Source: Okapia johnstoni
Taxonomy: Eukaryota; Chordata; Mammalia; Artiodactyla; Giraffidae
Direction: 5' to 3'
Assembly: GCA_024291935.2 (NCBI GenBank)
Contig: CM044315.1
Coordinates: 78,598,385-78,662,384, forward strand
Length of the DNA: 64,000 bases
The notes below the pieces were generated by a model. That model did no database searches. It was not told where the DNA came from and saw only the letters and a program-made list of their open reading frames with translations. Shown piece after piece: positions 1-43,237 of this stretch (positions within the stretch are counted from its first letter, which is position 1; every line of letters starts with the position of its first letter). The position numbers and the translations under genes were made by a program.

Positions 1-700
1 AACAGGGCAGCACTGCTTGAGTCTTGAATTGGTCATTGCTGTAAGAAGTTGGTAAACTATAGAAGCTGTTTTTTTAAGGATTATATTTAATTGTAATGGA
101 AGAAAATCTGACAAAGAGAACCATAAAACAAGAGGGATTTTGTTTTTGTATCTTGCAACAGGTTCTTAGCCCAAGAGGTAATGGCATCTGTAGTATCAGG
201 AAACTTGTAACTTTTGGTCACTTTGGACTAGGGTACTTGTGTTCCCATCCACTTTCTAGTTAGGGAAAGGACAGAGCCAAAAACCAGAAGAGGGATGTCC
301 TTTTTAAAATGCTTTCTTAAAAGCCACCCCTACAGTTTCCACTCACATTTTAAGTGGGCAGCTGTCAAATAGCCACTCCTAGCTGCGAAGAAGTTTAGGA
401 AAGGGAACTTTTTAAAAGCTTAGCACATTGGTTCCTTAGTCCAAATCAGTAAGGAAGAATAGAAAATCAGTACTGCATAGGCAGCTAGTAACTTCTGCCA
501 CAGTTGACCTAACCTGAAGGTAAGATGGTAGCCAGTTGGTATCCTTTGGAAATCTTAGCAAGATGAGCAAGTTCTCATTTTTAAGTGGGGGAAACCTGTG
601 GGCCAAGGTAGAAAGCATCTTCTTAATCTCTTAGATTGCTTATCTTGCCCCAATAGATTATTAAACTAAACATGTTCTTCCTTTCCTTCCTGTCCTCCAG
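1..700 (+). other. GPBP1L1 intron (5' part of window)
   Basis: Intronic sequence before the exon at 701. The acceptor is a clear pyrimidine tract followed by CAG at 698-700. No other exon, RNA gene or recognisable repeat is seen. Confidence 0.7.
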
Positions 701-3559
701 TCGGAGGACAACAGCACACCTGAACCAAAGGAAAACGGAGAGGAAGGCTGTCATCAGAATGGTCTTGCTCTCCCTGTGGAAGAGGAAGGGGAGGTCCTCT
801 CTCACTCTTTGGAAGCAGAGCACAGGTAAGTGAGGATCAGATACACAAGGCTATGTATGACCTACAAGGAGTTTGAACATACTTAAGACATCTCCACTTC
901 CAGTATAGAGAGAAGTGCCCACAGCAGCACAGCTTGTTCTCTTGTGTGCCACAGGTTGGTCTGTTGCCCACTGGGTATATTCCTTTACAGATTCAGCCAG
1001 CTTTCCACATGCTTCTCTCCAAGGCTTTCTTGTAGTTCAGTTTCAGATTCAGTTTATGGCTTAGGTTGGAAGGGGTGGAGTGGGGTGAGATCTGTTTCCT
1101 GGAGCTGTTATGGTGGCCCCTTTGGCCTCTCGTGGGATTTATGATGCCCCAAAGTATTAGACCTATTCTTTAAATGAGGGCCTTGAACGCAGAGCCAGCC
1201 AAGGTGTCTGGCCAACTGGATGGCAGATGGGACCTGCCAGATACCTTTCTGAAAAGGAGCTCCTGTCCAGAGGAACTTAGAAAGGGAAAAACAAGATCAC
1301 AAGGTTATGGGGTTCAGAATGCCATGAAATTAAGAGAATTCAGAGCCTCTTCCCTGGCGGTCCAGTGGTTAATTCTCCATGCTTCCACTGCAGAGGCATG
1401 GCTTCCATCCCTGGTCAGGGAAGTAAGATCCCACATGCTGTGCTGTGCAGTCAAGAAAATATTAAATAAATAAGAACTTAGGTACATGTGGCTATGTGCT
1501 GATTTGCTCACGGGAGACCGTGAGATTTCTTCGGTTTTGTCTGCTGGACAGTTTGACTCTTTTCTTTATTCTGCTGCTTCTACATAAGAGTTCTCTATAA
1601 CACTTATGCTCTGGAAAGAGAAATGTGTATTGATTTTGTATCCTGCAACTTTGCTAAATTCACTGATTAGCTCTAGTAATTTTCTGATACTATCTTGTAC
1701 AGTATCATGTCATCTGCAAACAGTGAAAGCTTTACTTCTTCTTTTCCGATCTGAATTTCTTTTATTTCTTTTTCTTCTCTGATTGCTATAGCTAGGACTT
1801 CCAAAACTATGTTGAATAATAGTGGTGAAAGTGGACACCCTTGTCTTCTTCCTAATCTTAGGGGGAATGCTTTCAGTTTTTCACCATTGAGAATGTTTGC
1901 TGTAGGCTTATCATATATGGCCTTTACTGTGTTGAGGTAGGTTCCTTCTATGCCCATTTTTTGAAGAGTTTTAATCATAAATGGGTGCTGAATTTTGTCA
2001 AAGGCTTCTGCATCTACTGAGATTGGAAAGAGCAACTATGGAGATCCACCATCTAATTCCAAGCACCTAAGTAGTCATAATTAAAGCTTATCCTACTGGG
2101 TATAAAGAGAAAAACCCACGTTTCGTTTCTTAAGTGGATACCATTGTCCCTGGGCAGGAAAGTTTCTGTGGAAAGTTAAGGGCTTCCCTCCCACTTAAAG
2201 CTGTATTTTCTTTGCCTGACCTGCTTCTGCTAGGTTACTGAAAGCAATGGGATGGCAGGAGTATCCTGAAAATGACGAGAATTGTCTTCCCCTCACAGAG
2301 GATGAGCTCAGAGAGTTCCACATGAAGACAGAGCAGGTATGTGGTAAACTTAGCTGGAGACCAGTTGATGACTAAGAGAAAAAACTGCTAGGACAGTCAT
2401 TGCCCTTGGCAAGTCCCAGTTTAGGGTGTGAGAAGGACCTTGAGAAAAAAAATAGTAAATAAGTCACCATTGTAGAAATACAGAGGAGCGTCCCAGGCCA
2501 TAATGATCTCCAGTGGTGGACACAGAAACCAGGTCAGTAGTTAGCAGCTTAAAGAAAGCAATATGTTATTTCATCCTGGAAGCTCTAACTCCTCATCAGA
2601 ACCACAAGGCTATGTTCCAAGGTTATGGGCTGAGCCCTTGGTCCCTGGGGAAGCAGGCTAAGCCTGCTCTGCTTGCAGCCCTGTGGATTCCCTCTGGTAC
2701 CCCAGCCAGAGCCAAGAAACCAAATAGTCTCTCTGAATTTTGTCAGCAAATGCCTAGATTCTTTCTCTGAATAAAGTACTGCCAGGTCCCTACAAACCTC
2801 ATGGAACTTAAGTTCTGGTGGTATGTATTTAAAGCATAAATAACAGTGATGTTAAATCCTATAAAGAAAAGTACAGGCTGACATCAAGACTTCAGCACTC
2901 AGAACTCTGTTCCCCTGTCATTGTCATCATCTGAGGACTTGTGGAAATCAGAAATCTTGAACCCTACCTCAGACATACTGAATCAGTCTGCATTTTAAAG
3001 AAATCCTTAGGTGATTCATTTGCACATTACAGTTCAAAAAGCACTGCTGTAAGAAATCTTCAGTTTCTTAGAAGAAAGAACATTCTTAGAACATTCTGGC
3101 TAAAATTGAGCTGAAGCCTGGCCTTTCCCAACTTCCCTGATGGCTCAGGAGTAAAGAATCTGCCTGGAATACAGAAGACCTGGTTTTGATTCCTGGGTCA
3201 GGAAGATCCCCTGGAGACGGGAATAGCAACCCACTCCAGTATTCTTGCCTGGGAAATTCCATGGACAGAGGAGCCAGGTGGGCTACAGTCCATGGGGTTG
3301 CAGAGTCGACGGAGCAACTAACACTTTCACTTTCTGGCCTTTGCCAGGCCCCATGGGCCAGGGTAGTGATGATTGTCTTTTTCTTTTTTTCCCATGCCAA
3401 CCACAGCTGAGAAGAAATGGCTTTGGAAAGAATGGCTTCTTGCAGGGTCGAAGTTCCAGCCTGTTCTCCCCTTGGAGAAGCACTTGCAGAGCAGAATTTG
3501 AGGACTCAGACACGGAGACAAGTAGCAGTGAGACATCTGATGATGATGCCTGGAAGTAG
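701..3559 (+). CDS. GPBP1L1: GPBP1L1 (vasculin-like protein 1), last three coding exons
   Basis: Three exons join in phase: 701-825, 2234-2336 and 3407-3559, each with AG/GT borders, ending in TAG at 3557-3559. The first exon enters in phase 0 and leaves two bases that the next completes. The peptide includes [19 protein letters not shown] and ends [12 protein letters not shown], which I recognise as the C-terminus of GPBP1-like protein 1. The family (vasculin, GPBP1) are nuclear proteins linked to binding of GC-rich promoters; the C-terminal part here is acidic and serine-rich, with no catalytic motif. The 5' exons lie outside the window. The middle intron carries an L1 fragment and the next one a MER5-like element and a Bov-tA SINE, none touching an exon. 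In the human block the gene neighbours CCDC17 in the same orientation, as here. Confidence 0.95.
1347..1473 (+). repeat. CHR-type tRNA-derived SINE
   Basis: Shows the typical head (TTCCCTGGCGGTCCAGTGGT), the B-box-like stretch TTCCATCCCTGGTCAGGGAA and an A-rich tail ending in AAATAAATAAG. It lies in a GPBP1L1 intron. Confidence 0.85.
1535..2036 (-). mobile_element. L1 ORF2 fragment (reverse transcriptase region)
   Basis: On the minus strand, 1673-2035 reads as about 120 residues of LINE-1 ORF2 reverse transcriptase. It holds [12 protein letters not shown], the [20 protein letters not shown] block and the catalytic FADD motif (FADDMILY). The L1-like sequence continues without a long frame to about 1535. 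Both ends of the element are missing, so it is a dead internal fragment in a GPBP1L1 intron. Confidence 0.9.
2885..3055 (+). repeat. MER5-like (hAT-Charlie) DNA transposon remnant
   Basis: The stretch with 'tgaatcagtctgcatttt' followed by 'taggtgattcatttgcacatt' and a run resembling 'agcactgctgtaag' matches the MER5A pattern. It is old and diverged, so the family call is moderate. Confidence 0.5.
3131..3334 (+). repeat. Bov-tA SINE
   Basis: tRNA-like head (acttccctgatggctcagga) followed by the Bov-A unit (ccactccagtattcttgcct, then gggctacagtccatgggg) and a CACTTTCACTTT tail. It sits about 70 bp upstream of the last GPBP1L1 exon. Confidence 0.9.
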
Positions 3560-4300
3560 GCATATAAATGCTCAGTTAAATCTGACCCAGTAAACTCAGC
3601 TTGTGTGTTTAGGGGTTATACAGAAGAAATCGTTCTTTTCCTTTTCTTATGTTATTGTTGAATACTTCATGCACAAGGGAAATAATCATATCCCAAAGAG
3701 AGAGCGAGTGATTGGCTTGTTTAGCTTTTGTTGTTGTTCTTCCCTGTTATCTGCTTAATAGAGAGAACTTTGTGTGGTGGGAAAGATTTTTAAAACACAC
3801 ATACACACAGTATATATGGGGCAATGCACAGGTGGGAGCTGGCAGTGCAGAGAGGAAGAGACACTGGTCTGCAGCAACAGCTTCTACTACCAGCCCTTGG
3901 GGCACTCACCCCTGTGCTCAAGCAATCATTGTCAATGACAAAGTGACTATTGAAGTTATAATTGTATTAAATTAATGCTAATAATTTGGATATTTTATTT
4001 TATTTCTGGCTGCTCGGGTAACGTTAGCCCTTAACCAAGCATATGTGGTTTTTTCCCTTTTTTTTTTTCTTTCTGGGTACAGCTGTAAAATATTTGGATA
4101 TAGGAAATGTTGTGTTATTCTTGCAGCCTTGATATTCAGGGTGGATTGTAAAATATAAATTTTTGTGAGATTTCAAAGATTAAGATTATTTTGATAACAT
4201 TATTTACAGATTTAAAAGATGTGGTTATCACAAGTCTGTTGAGGGGGAAAACTACTGCATAAAATAACTAACTTGGAATAAATATTTTGCATCAGTTTGG
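3560..4300 (+). other. GPBP1L1: GPBP1L1 3' UTR
   Basis: AT-rich sequence following the stop codon with no open frame of note. AATAAA at 4277-4282 is the likely main signal; a second AATAAA at 4433-4438 could give a longer transcript. Confidence 0.7.
4277..4282 (+). promoter_or_regulatory. GPBP1L1 poly(A) signal
   Basis: Canonical AATAAA about 720 bp after the stop, followed by T/G-rich sequence (ttttgcatcagtttggattg), as expected for a cleavage site. Confidence 0.65.
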
Positions 4301-10008
<5,708 letters not shown>

Positions 10009-11058
10009 ACCAGCAGACTCGGGCGCAAAGAGGGTTTGGGCCCTCACCACAGCTTTGACCCAACCCCACTGGCTGTGAGTCCAGAAGAATGGGCATAGGA
10101 GCAGGTTAATGTGCACAAGACTGGGGCCTAGACTGAGGCCTCTTCTGGGATCTGCAGCTTTACTAACTCCATGTTCTGACAAGTCTGGAAACAAATACAG
10201 ATGTGAGCACATAACATGAGCTCCAATCCCAGCTCTAACTTCCACAAGCACTTGGCCTTTCTTTACCTATTATCCTTTTGTTTAAAAAAAAAAAAAAGAT
10301 TGATGCGAGGATTCAACACGTGAGGTTTATTGTCTAGCATATAAATTCTTTGAAAAGTGACTTGGAGACAGTCTTTCATTCAGCTAAAGGAACTCTATGA
10401 GCTCCTCCCCATCTTTTTTTTTTTTTTTTTGCTAAAGCCAGTCTTACTGCCCACGTATTTATCCCAGCTTCTTCACATCCTCCAGGAAGCCTTCCAGATT
10501 CTCAAGGTCACCATAAAACAGGGAGCTCCTATAGCCTATCTACTTACAAACAAACAACCCGGTCATGTTCCTCCCAAGTTGGCAGGGAGCTCATCAGAGG
10601 TGAAATCCAGCTGATACTGTATTGGGCCTGGCCCCAGACCGCAATGTCAGCGAAATCAAAGGCTTGATAATTAAGAGCTGCCTTTGCCTAACACTGGATG
10701 TTCAAACTCCAAGTTCTAACCTATCTGTCCAGTGCAGCAAAGTAGCCCCATGAGTGCTGGAATTATCAAATCCCCTCAGGTAGTAGAGGGTAGGCACTGT
10801 TTGGAATTCAGATCCTGCCTGGTATAAAGCAGCTTCTTAAAGGTCGGCTCAGAGGCAGCCAAGTCATAAATCTTACACTGGCTCTGCACTCTGGATATCA
10901 GCAAGGGCCCAGTGGGATGGCTTTAGTACCAGTGGCCTAAGCACCAGCCACCCTTGGACTGGGCAGCCAGAACTGCTGAGCCAGTTTCCACCTTTCAACC
11001 CCACATCTCAGTGAAATGCTCCAGGCAGCCCAGGATCCCTCTATACGATCTTTAAACA
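10009..11058. other. CCDC17 3' region and tail-to-tail spacer to NASP
   Basis: No canonical AATAAA is seen soon after the CCDC17 stop, so the transcript end is unclear. A probable MIR lies at about 10190-10345 (atgcgaggattcaacacgtg), interrupted by an A-run at 10284-10298. A T-run is at 10412-10431. The rest shows nothing recognisable. Confidence 0.5.
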
Positions 11059-11089
11059 CAAGTCCAGAGGCCAGAAGCATTTTAGCATC

Positions 11090-11095
11090 TTTATT
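11090..11095 (-). promoter_or_regulatory. NASP distal poly(A) signal
   Basis: Minus-strand AATAAA within 'cttaaataaagatgc'. The corresponding site in the duplicate copy is destroyed by a 4-bp deletion. Confidence 0.6.
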
Positions 11096-11785
11096 TAAGA
11101 AGTCAAAACTGTGGACAGGTAACAATTCCAACTGTTGATATTTTCTGTACAGAAAGGTTCAAACATAACAATGTAACTCAGCCAGCCAGTTCTCCCCAGA
11201 TTCTTCCAACCACATCCAAAGTGTTCAGTCAGTCCCTCAGCCACTTGCAAGCTCAATTTTATACAGTTAGCACAACAGTTTTCCTCAAGGATCACTCCCC
11301 CTTGCCAGCTCCCCTGCCCCAAGTTTTCTTCAGTTCTTTTTCCAGGACAGGATTATGGCCCTAGTTGGAGACCAGGTGAATACCAAGGTGCCACCCAAGG
11401 CCTGGCATAGCTGTTACTAGCTCACAAAGTCCATCAGACAGTTATCAGCACCGAAGAACAAGGTCTTCACTACGTCTTGTTTTGTATCCCCTGTCCAGGG
11501 AGAGCACCACTCAATTTGCAAGACAGCCGGGTTCAGAGTACTTATAATGGAAAAGATATAGCACCATTGGAAGATAAGGGCCTGCAGCCATGCTTGATTT
11601 CATTACCTCCACATTAGACAGAAATATGGATTAGAACTTCCAACAGAGATCAATACAGAGGAGGAAAAAAAAACACAAAAACCTTTGGCCACTTTATAAA
11701 ACTCAGAGTGCTCCAAGAGGCACAGATGAAGCCAATATTTAAGAAAAAAAAAAAATCATCAAAGCCTCAACCTTTGCTTACAATC

Positions 11786-11791
11786 TTTATT
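11786..11791 (-). promoter_or_regulatory. NASP proximal poly(A) signal
   Basis: Minus-strand AATAAA about 90 nt after the stop codon, followed by A-rich sequence. It could give a very short 3' UTR. Confidence 0.55.
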
Positions 11792-11878
11792 GAAGTTATA
11801 CAAAAAGAATCCCCGAAAAGTGAAAAAATACATTATATACAAAAACACTTTCCATTGGGAGGAAGGCTCTGCTCCCTC

Positions 11879-37543
<25,665 letters not shown>

Positions 37544-39112
37544 CGTTCCCCTGAAGTGGAGGGCCAGCGGACGGGACACAACCTGTGAGAAAAACAGACA
37601 GAATTCAGGACGCCAGAGACTTATTCAGGGACAGAAAATGGCAGATTGGAGACCCCGCGCGGCTGGGTCCTCTTATATACCAGGGCCCTTCGCCCCGCCT
37701 ATCCACTTCCGGATCCTCCCCCTCGAGTTTAAAGGGCCAGGACCCAGCCCCAAACCAACCCAAGGATATCCGCCGCCCGCACCGTCGGGTCCTATCGGGT
37801 ACCTTTCCTCCCTGGTCTACCTTCCTCGAAGAAAGCAACTGTTTGCTTCTCTAGCAAGTCGCGTAAGAAGAACTAGAATTTTGGCACTACAGCTCCTGAC
37901 TGGACGTTGGCCAGCGGCTTCCAGAGAAGAAGCTAGTGCTGCTCTACATGTTTGGAGCGAGTAGCCTGGAGTCTCTTTCTAGGCCCGATACTTAGGAGGG
38001 TACCTGAGACTTTCTGTCTGTCCTCTGAGTCGTAACGGATGAACACGCAGGAGCCGAGCACGGGTATACCTGCAACGGCTAGAACTGTTGTCGGTGAGAC
38101 GCGTGGCTCTGAACCTCCGCAACAACTGACGCAAAACGGTGCTGTCCTAGGATTGGTCACCGCTTGAAACTACCGCGCTAGATTCAGAGCTCGGGGCTGC
38201 GGCGGGACGCGGTTGGCTCCTCCCTCTGGACCCTCCCCCCTTCGACTAGCCCAATCCGCTGACGCCATACTCTTAGACCGGACCCCAGACTCCAAATGTG
38301 ACTAGCTGAATACGATTTATCGAGCTTCGATTTATCTTATCGTTTCTCCACTACATGCGGGGGCACTGTGCTTAAACATCTAAAGCTATTAACTGTCTTA
38401 CTTAACTTTACACCAAACCTTACTAGTGACAACGGTGTTCACAGCCCCATTTGGTAGAAATGGAAACCAAAGTTCAGAGGTTTGACTAGCTTAGAAAGTT
38501 GCAAGACGAGTCGTTTATGGAAAGTAGTGTGCCTCGTTTCCTGCAACTAGCTGAGTGGACGATAACTGGCAGGCTGAAATGATTGCACTTCCTCACACCT
38601 GGAGCACCATCCATTGTCTTCCACCATGGCGTTGCTTGCCTACCGTGATCAGAACAGTAGTTTTATTTTCGTCCAGGTTAAGACATACTGCGAAAGATTC
38701 CTGGGGAGTATTCTTATTCCAATCTCTCAAGACTCAGGCAGTTGGGAATTTTTAGGGAAAAAGAGCTGGACCTGTAAATGCCAGTTTCTGTAGCAAAAAA
38801 ATGTTGGTTCCCCCGTTTTTAGCTGGGTAACCTGAGCCGAATCAAGTAACCATTTAAGATTAAATGTAAAATGAGGACAATATCAGTATCCACCCTTTAA
38901 GAATATTGTGAGAATTCGAGATGATGCTTCAACAATCAGCATCATGCCTGGGTCATGCTAACCATTTACTAAATGGCTACAACAGTCTGATAACACAGTG
39001 ACTGGAGGATTGAGCTCCAGGGAGGGGAGATCTCTCCAGAGTCCTTGCAGCCAGGAGTAGGGCCTGACAAATCCAGTCCAGAAACTTGTTGATCCACTCA
39101 TTCATTATACTA

Positions 39113-39370
39113 CTTTTTTTAAGATTTTTATTTTATTTTTAGCTGTGCAGGGTCTTCATTGCTGTGCAGGGGCTTTTCCTAGTCTGGGCTTCTCAATGAT
39201 GTGGCTTCTTTTGTTGCTGAGCACAGGATCTAGGGTGTATGGGCTTCAGTAGTTTCAGCACCCAGGCTTAATTGCTCCATGTCATGTGGGATCTTCCTGG
39301 ACCAAGGATCGAATCCATGTCCCCTGCATTGGCAGATGGATTCTCAACCACTGGATCACTACGGAAGTCC
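39113..39370 (-). repeat. CHR-type SINE, long form, with target duplication
   Basis: Reverse copy with 'gctgtgcagggtcttcattg' extension, flanked by 'ctcattcattatacta' and 'ctcattatacta'. Confidence 0.85.
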
Positions 39371-39479
39371 CTCATTATACTAATATTCACTAAACAGCTA
39401 TAATTTGCAAGGCTTTGTTCTAAGTCCTAAGGATAAAATACATGGTGTTTGCCGTTGAGGAACTCAGTCTTATAAAAAA

Positions 39480-40165
39480 TGTATTTTAAAATGGATTTTA
39501 AATCCATCCACTACTTTCAGTTTTTACTACCACCACAGATCTCTTGCCTGTACTACTGCATACCTTCTGATCTCTGCTTAACCCTCTCCAGAAAAATCTT
39601 TTTAAAGTGTAAATCAGATCATGTCACTCTCCTGGAATAGCTTTCCATTGCTGTTAGAAGAAATTTTGAGCTCCTTATCATTACCTACAAGTCCTACATG
39701 ATCTGGCTCCAATTCACCTTTCCAAAATTCATCTCATACTACTCCTCTTCCTTCACCTGGTTTTCCTACCACACTTTCTCCCTGTTCCTTTGAATGCACA
39801 AGCCCTTTCTCATATCCAGGGGCCTTTGCACTTGCTGTCTTACTACCTAAAAACCTCTTCTACCAATACTTTGAATAACTAGCTCCTATTCTTCCTTTAG
39901 GCCTCATCTCAAGTATTACTTCCCCAAAGAAACCTTCCCTAGCCACTCAATCAAAGTTAGCTTCCTAGTGTTTATTTCTTCCATTGTACTTATCAAAATC
40001 TGAAGTTACTCATTTTTCTTTTATTCTTACCACTTCTAAGTATATAGGCTTCATGTGGCCTTTTCTGTCTTATTTATAGCTAAATGCCCAATGCATTTAC
40101 CAGTGGTTGATGCATACTAGGTGTCCAAAATGAACTATTTGAATGAATGAATAAAATAATCATAA
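39480..40165 (+). mobile_element. L2 LINE 3' fragment
   Basis: Old LINE2 pattern: 'cctacaagtcctacatgatc', 'aggggcctttgcacttgctg', 'ccccaaagaaaccttcccta' and the end 'gaatgaatgaataaa'. Confidence 0.8.
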
Positions 40166-40232
40166 TATAATCATAATTAGAACTGGAAAGAGTTTCACTT
40201 AAAATATATCTACTTAAAATAGAAACCAAGAT

Positions 40233-40345
40233 TTGGGGAATTTCCTGACAATCCAGTAGTTGACTCCATGCTTCACTGCCAAGGACTCAGGTCGGGGAAA
40301 TATGATCCCAAAAGTAGTGGCCAAAAACCAAACAAGCCACAAGAT
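40233..40345 (+). repeat. CHR-type SINE, diverged
   Basis: 'ggggaatttcctgacaatcc' head and 'ggtcggggaaatatgatccc'. Confidence 0.7.
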
Positions 40346-40379
40346 TTCATAGTAATTTTAAAATTATATTTAACATGAT

Positions 40380-40570
40380 TTAGGGAGGACTTCCAGTTAA
40401 AGATGGTGGGTTGAACACATTTATATCCATTCCCTTTGAAACTTGTCTACATAGCAATAAATAAACTTTAAATTTGTTTTTAAAGATAGTCTGGCAAGAT
40501 CACATAGAATGGGAAAGGAAGCAATAGCAACAAAATTTTTAAAGTTGGAAAAGAGATGGACAAGTAGCAA
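40380..40570 (+). mobile_element. Possible L1 5' fragment
   Basis: Begins 'agggaggacttccagttaaa', closely similar to 43590-43640. It may be the 5' end of a lineage-specific L1; the assignment is uncertain. Confidence 0.35.
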
Positions 40571-40599
40571 CTGACCTAGCATCTAAGAAAGGAGAATAC

Positions 40600-40905
40600 G
40601 GGCTTCCCTGGTGGCTCAGTGATAATCCGCCTGCCAATGCAAGAGACATGGGTTCAATCCCTGGTTCAGGAAGATCCCACTTACTGCAGCCAAGTAGGCA
40701 CTGCTATTGAGCCTGTGTTCTAGAGCCCTCAAAGCACAACTACTGAAACCTGAATGTCCTTGAGCTCATGCTGGGCCACAACAGAAACCACCACAATGAG
40801 AAGTCTGTGCACCTCAACTAGAAAGTAGTCCCTGCTCGCCACAATTAGGGAAAGCCCCTACATAGCAATGAAAACCCAGCACAGCCAGAAATAAATAAAT
40901 AAAAT
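40600..40905 (+). repeat. CHR-type SINE, long form
   Basis: Head 'ggcttccctggtggctcagt', extended 3' part ('gagaagtctgtgcacctcaa') and tail AAATAAATAAATAAAA. Confidence 0.88.
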
Positions 40906-41027
40906 CATTACAAAGAGAGAGAGAATCCCAGTGGGAAAGCCAAGAAGCAATTAGGCTGACAATAGAAGTCACAAAAGGCTCATGAATTGGTTGCAGCAGG
41001 TTCTTTTAAGAGTATGAGAAGAAGTGT

Positions 41028-41205
41028 GTGTGTCAGCGCTCGGTTACTCGTTGTATCTAACTCTGTGACCCCATGGACTGTAGCAGACCAGGCTCTTCTG
41101 TCCATAGGATTTTCCAGGCAAGGATGCTGGAGTGAGTTGCCACTTCCTTCTTTAGGGGACCTTCCTGACCCAGGGATCAAACCTGCATCTCCCAGGGTTT
41201 TGAAA
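41028..41205 (-). repeat. Bov-tA SINE
   Basis: Reverse copy: 'gtgaccccatggactgtagc' then 'ttccaggcaaggatgctgga'; its head is truncated at the right end. Confidence 0.85.
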
Positions 41206-41707
41206 AGCAGGTTAGGCTAACAAATTGTCTTCCCCAAGGCAATGGAAAACTGGAAGTTTATTTTTTGGAAAGGGTAAAACAGTAAGGGGGCTGAACTGAG
41301 TGAAAGTTGAGGATAGAAGAAGTATATAGAAAAGAAAGGGATTAAATGAATGACCACATACAAAATACTGAGATCTTGTGATAGGCTCCTAGTTGTCTTC
41401 CACTATCTATTTTTCTCTCCTATAGTAGTAAATAGAACCCTGATTTTTATTTGTCTATTTATGCATTCATTTTAGTTCATAGCCACCAGAACAAAAACAA
41501 AAATTGTCAATGTCCCTTGGAACTAGAAGTGCTCACATGATGACATTCTGGTCCATGGAAAGTGAACAGAAGTAACGTGTGCAACTTCCATGTAGCGACA
41601 TCAAAGGGAAGGGGCTCGTCTTTCCAGAAGACATGGTGGTGAACCAACTTGGACAAAGTCAATCAATGTGATGCACCAGGAATGACAAATCAGTAAGATA
41701 CTTGAAA

Positions 41708-41760
41708 ATGAAAATGAAAGTCGCTCCACTGTGGCCGACTCTTTGTGACCCCATAGACTA
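41708..41760 (-). repeat. Bov-A fragment
   Basis: About 50 bp of the Bov-A end, 'gccgactctttgtgacccca'. Confidence 0.7.
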
Positions 41761-42071
41761 TTTCCTAGCATCGCAGAGCCACTGTACAAGCTCTGGACTG
41801 CTTACTCCAAAAATGTTATATGAGTAAAACAAACTTCTTGGATATAGCCATCATATATCAAGCCAAGACTATAAGAATTGCAAAAGAAATAGAGATAAAT
41901 CAATAATTGCAGCTGAAAATTTTTAACTCATGTCACTCAGAAACAAGCAGACGAAAAAATAAACAGAGATAGGGAAGACATGACCAATATTATTAATATG
42001 CTCTAGTGTGTTTGTGTGTGTCCTCAGTCACTAAACATATGTAGAAATCTATACTCAAAAAATAGCAAATA

Positions 42072-42255
42072 CAGGGACTTTCCTGTGGTCCAGTGCCTAA
42101 GACACCACACTCCCAAAGCAGGGGGCCTGTGCTGGAACCTTGGTCAGGAAACTAGATCCCTCATGCTACAACTGAAGACCCTGCGTGCTGCAACTAAAGA
42201 AAAAATGATACTGCATACTGCAACTAAGATCCAGCACAGCCAAAAAAATAAATAT
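42072..42255 (+). repeat. CHR-type SINE
   Basis: Head 'gggactttcctgtggtccag', tail AAAAAAATAAATATTAAAAA. Confidence 0.8.
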
Positions 42256-42462
42256 TAAAAACAGCAAATGCACATTATATTCAAACATCATAGATCACTT
42301 GCAAAAATGGACCATGTATTAGGCCACAAAGAAAGCCTCAAACATTCTAAAGAATCATTACCATGTAGACTATCTTCTCTATCCACAAAATTTTATTGCA
42401 TTGCAAATTAACATTTATATATTGTACAAATAATATAAATAGCCCTTGGGTTAAAACATGAA

Positions 42463-42720
42463 GGAGACTTCCCTGGTAGTACAATGGATAAGAATCTGCC
42501 TGCCACTGCAGGGGACACAGGTTCAATCCCTGGTCTGAGAAGATTCCACATGCCTCTGAGCAACTAAGTCTGTGTGCCACAACTACTGAAGCCTGTGCAC
42601 CACAACAAGAGAAGCCACCACAATGAGAAGCACTGCAATGAAGGGTAGCCCCCATTCGCTCCAACTAGCGAAAGCCCCAGTGCAGCAATGAAGACCTAGT
42701 GCAACCAAAAATTAATTTAA
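42463..42720 (+). repeat. CHR-type SINE, long form
   Basis: Head 'gagacttccctggtagtaca' and extension 'gcctgtgcaccacaacaaga', A-rich tail. Confidence 0.88.
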
Positions 42721-43071
42721 AAAAGAAGGAAAGAACATAAGAAAGGGCAGAAATCAACAGAGAGAAATAAAAGATTAACATAACTAGGAATTAGTTCTTC
42801 GAAAAAAATTACAAAAATAGAAAAATACAGATGGCAAATACAAAAAAAAAAGAAAATGCAGAAGAAATAAGTACAATAGAAAGATAATTGTATTAATAAT
42901 AACTATATGCTAATAAATTTGAAAACCTAATGGAGTGATCCTAGAAAAAAGTGCCAAAAATGGCACAAGAAGAAACAGAGACTTTGAGTAGATCAATAAA
43001 TCATACATGTTTGAAAATAGTAGTTGAATTACCATTTCCCTCAAATGCCCAGATGGCTTTATAGGTGAGGT

Positions 43072-43155
43072 TAACACATTCCATGGACAGAGAAGTGTGG
43101 TGAGCTACAGTCCATGGGATCGCAAAGAGTCGGACACGACTGAGTGACTAACACT
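43072..43155 (+). repeat. Bov-A 3' fragment
   Basis: 'tgagctacagtccatgggat' to 'gactgagtgactaacactgt', lacking the tRNA-like head. Confidence 0.8.
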
Positions 43156-43237
43156 GTCACAACATATTTTCAAGAAACATTTCCATACGTAGGGGAAAAA
43201 AAGTTTTTCTAGGATACTAATTTTTGGGTTTTTTTTC

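Larger units (their letters stand above)
11059..11878 (-). other. NASP: NASP 3' UTR
   Basis: Follows the NASP stop on the minus strand. Two AATAAA signals, at 11786-11791 (proximal) and 11090-11095 (distal), allow a short or an about 0.8-kb UTR. The distal 137 bp is the source or twin of the block at 9721-9853. Confidence 0.65.
41830..43070 (+). mobile_element. Degraded L1 ORF2 region, interrupted by SINEs
   Basis: Sense L1 ORF2 traces occur at 41860-42000, 42280-42400 (ttaggccacaaagaaagcct) and 42740-43070 (atgcccagatggctttatag). CHR-type SINEs at 42072-42255 and 42463-42715 split it. No frame is open. Confidence 0.7.

Noticed and set aside
1673..2035. Reverse-transcriptase open frame as a possible functional gene
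   Set aside because: It is a fragment of L1 ORF2 without the endonuclease or C-terminal parts.
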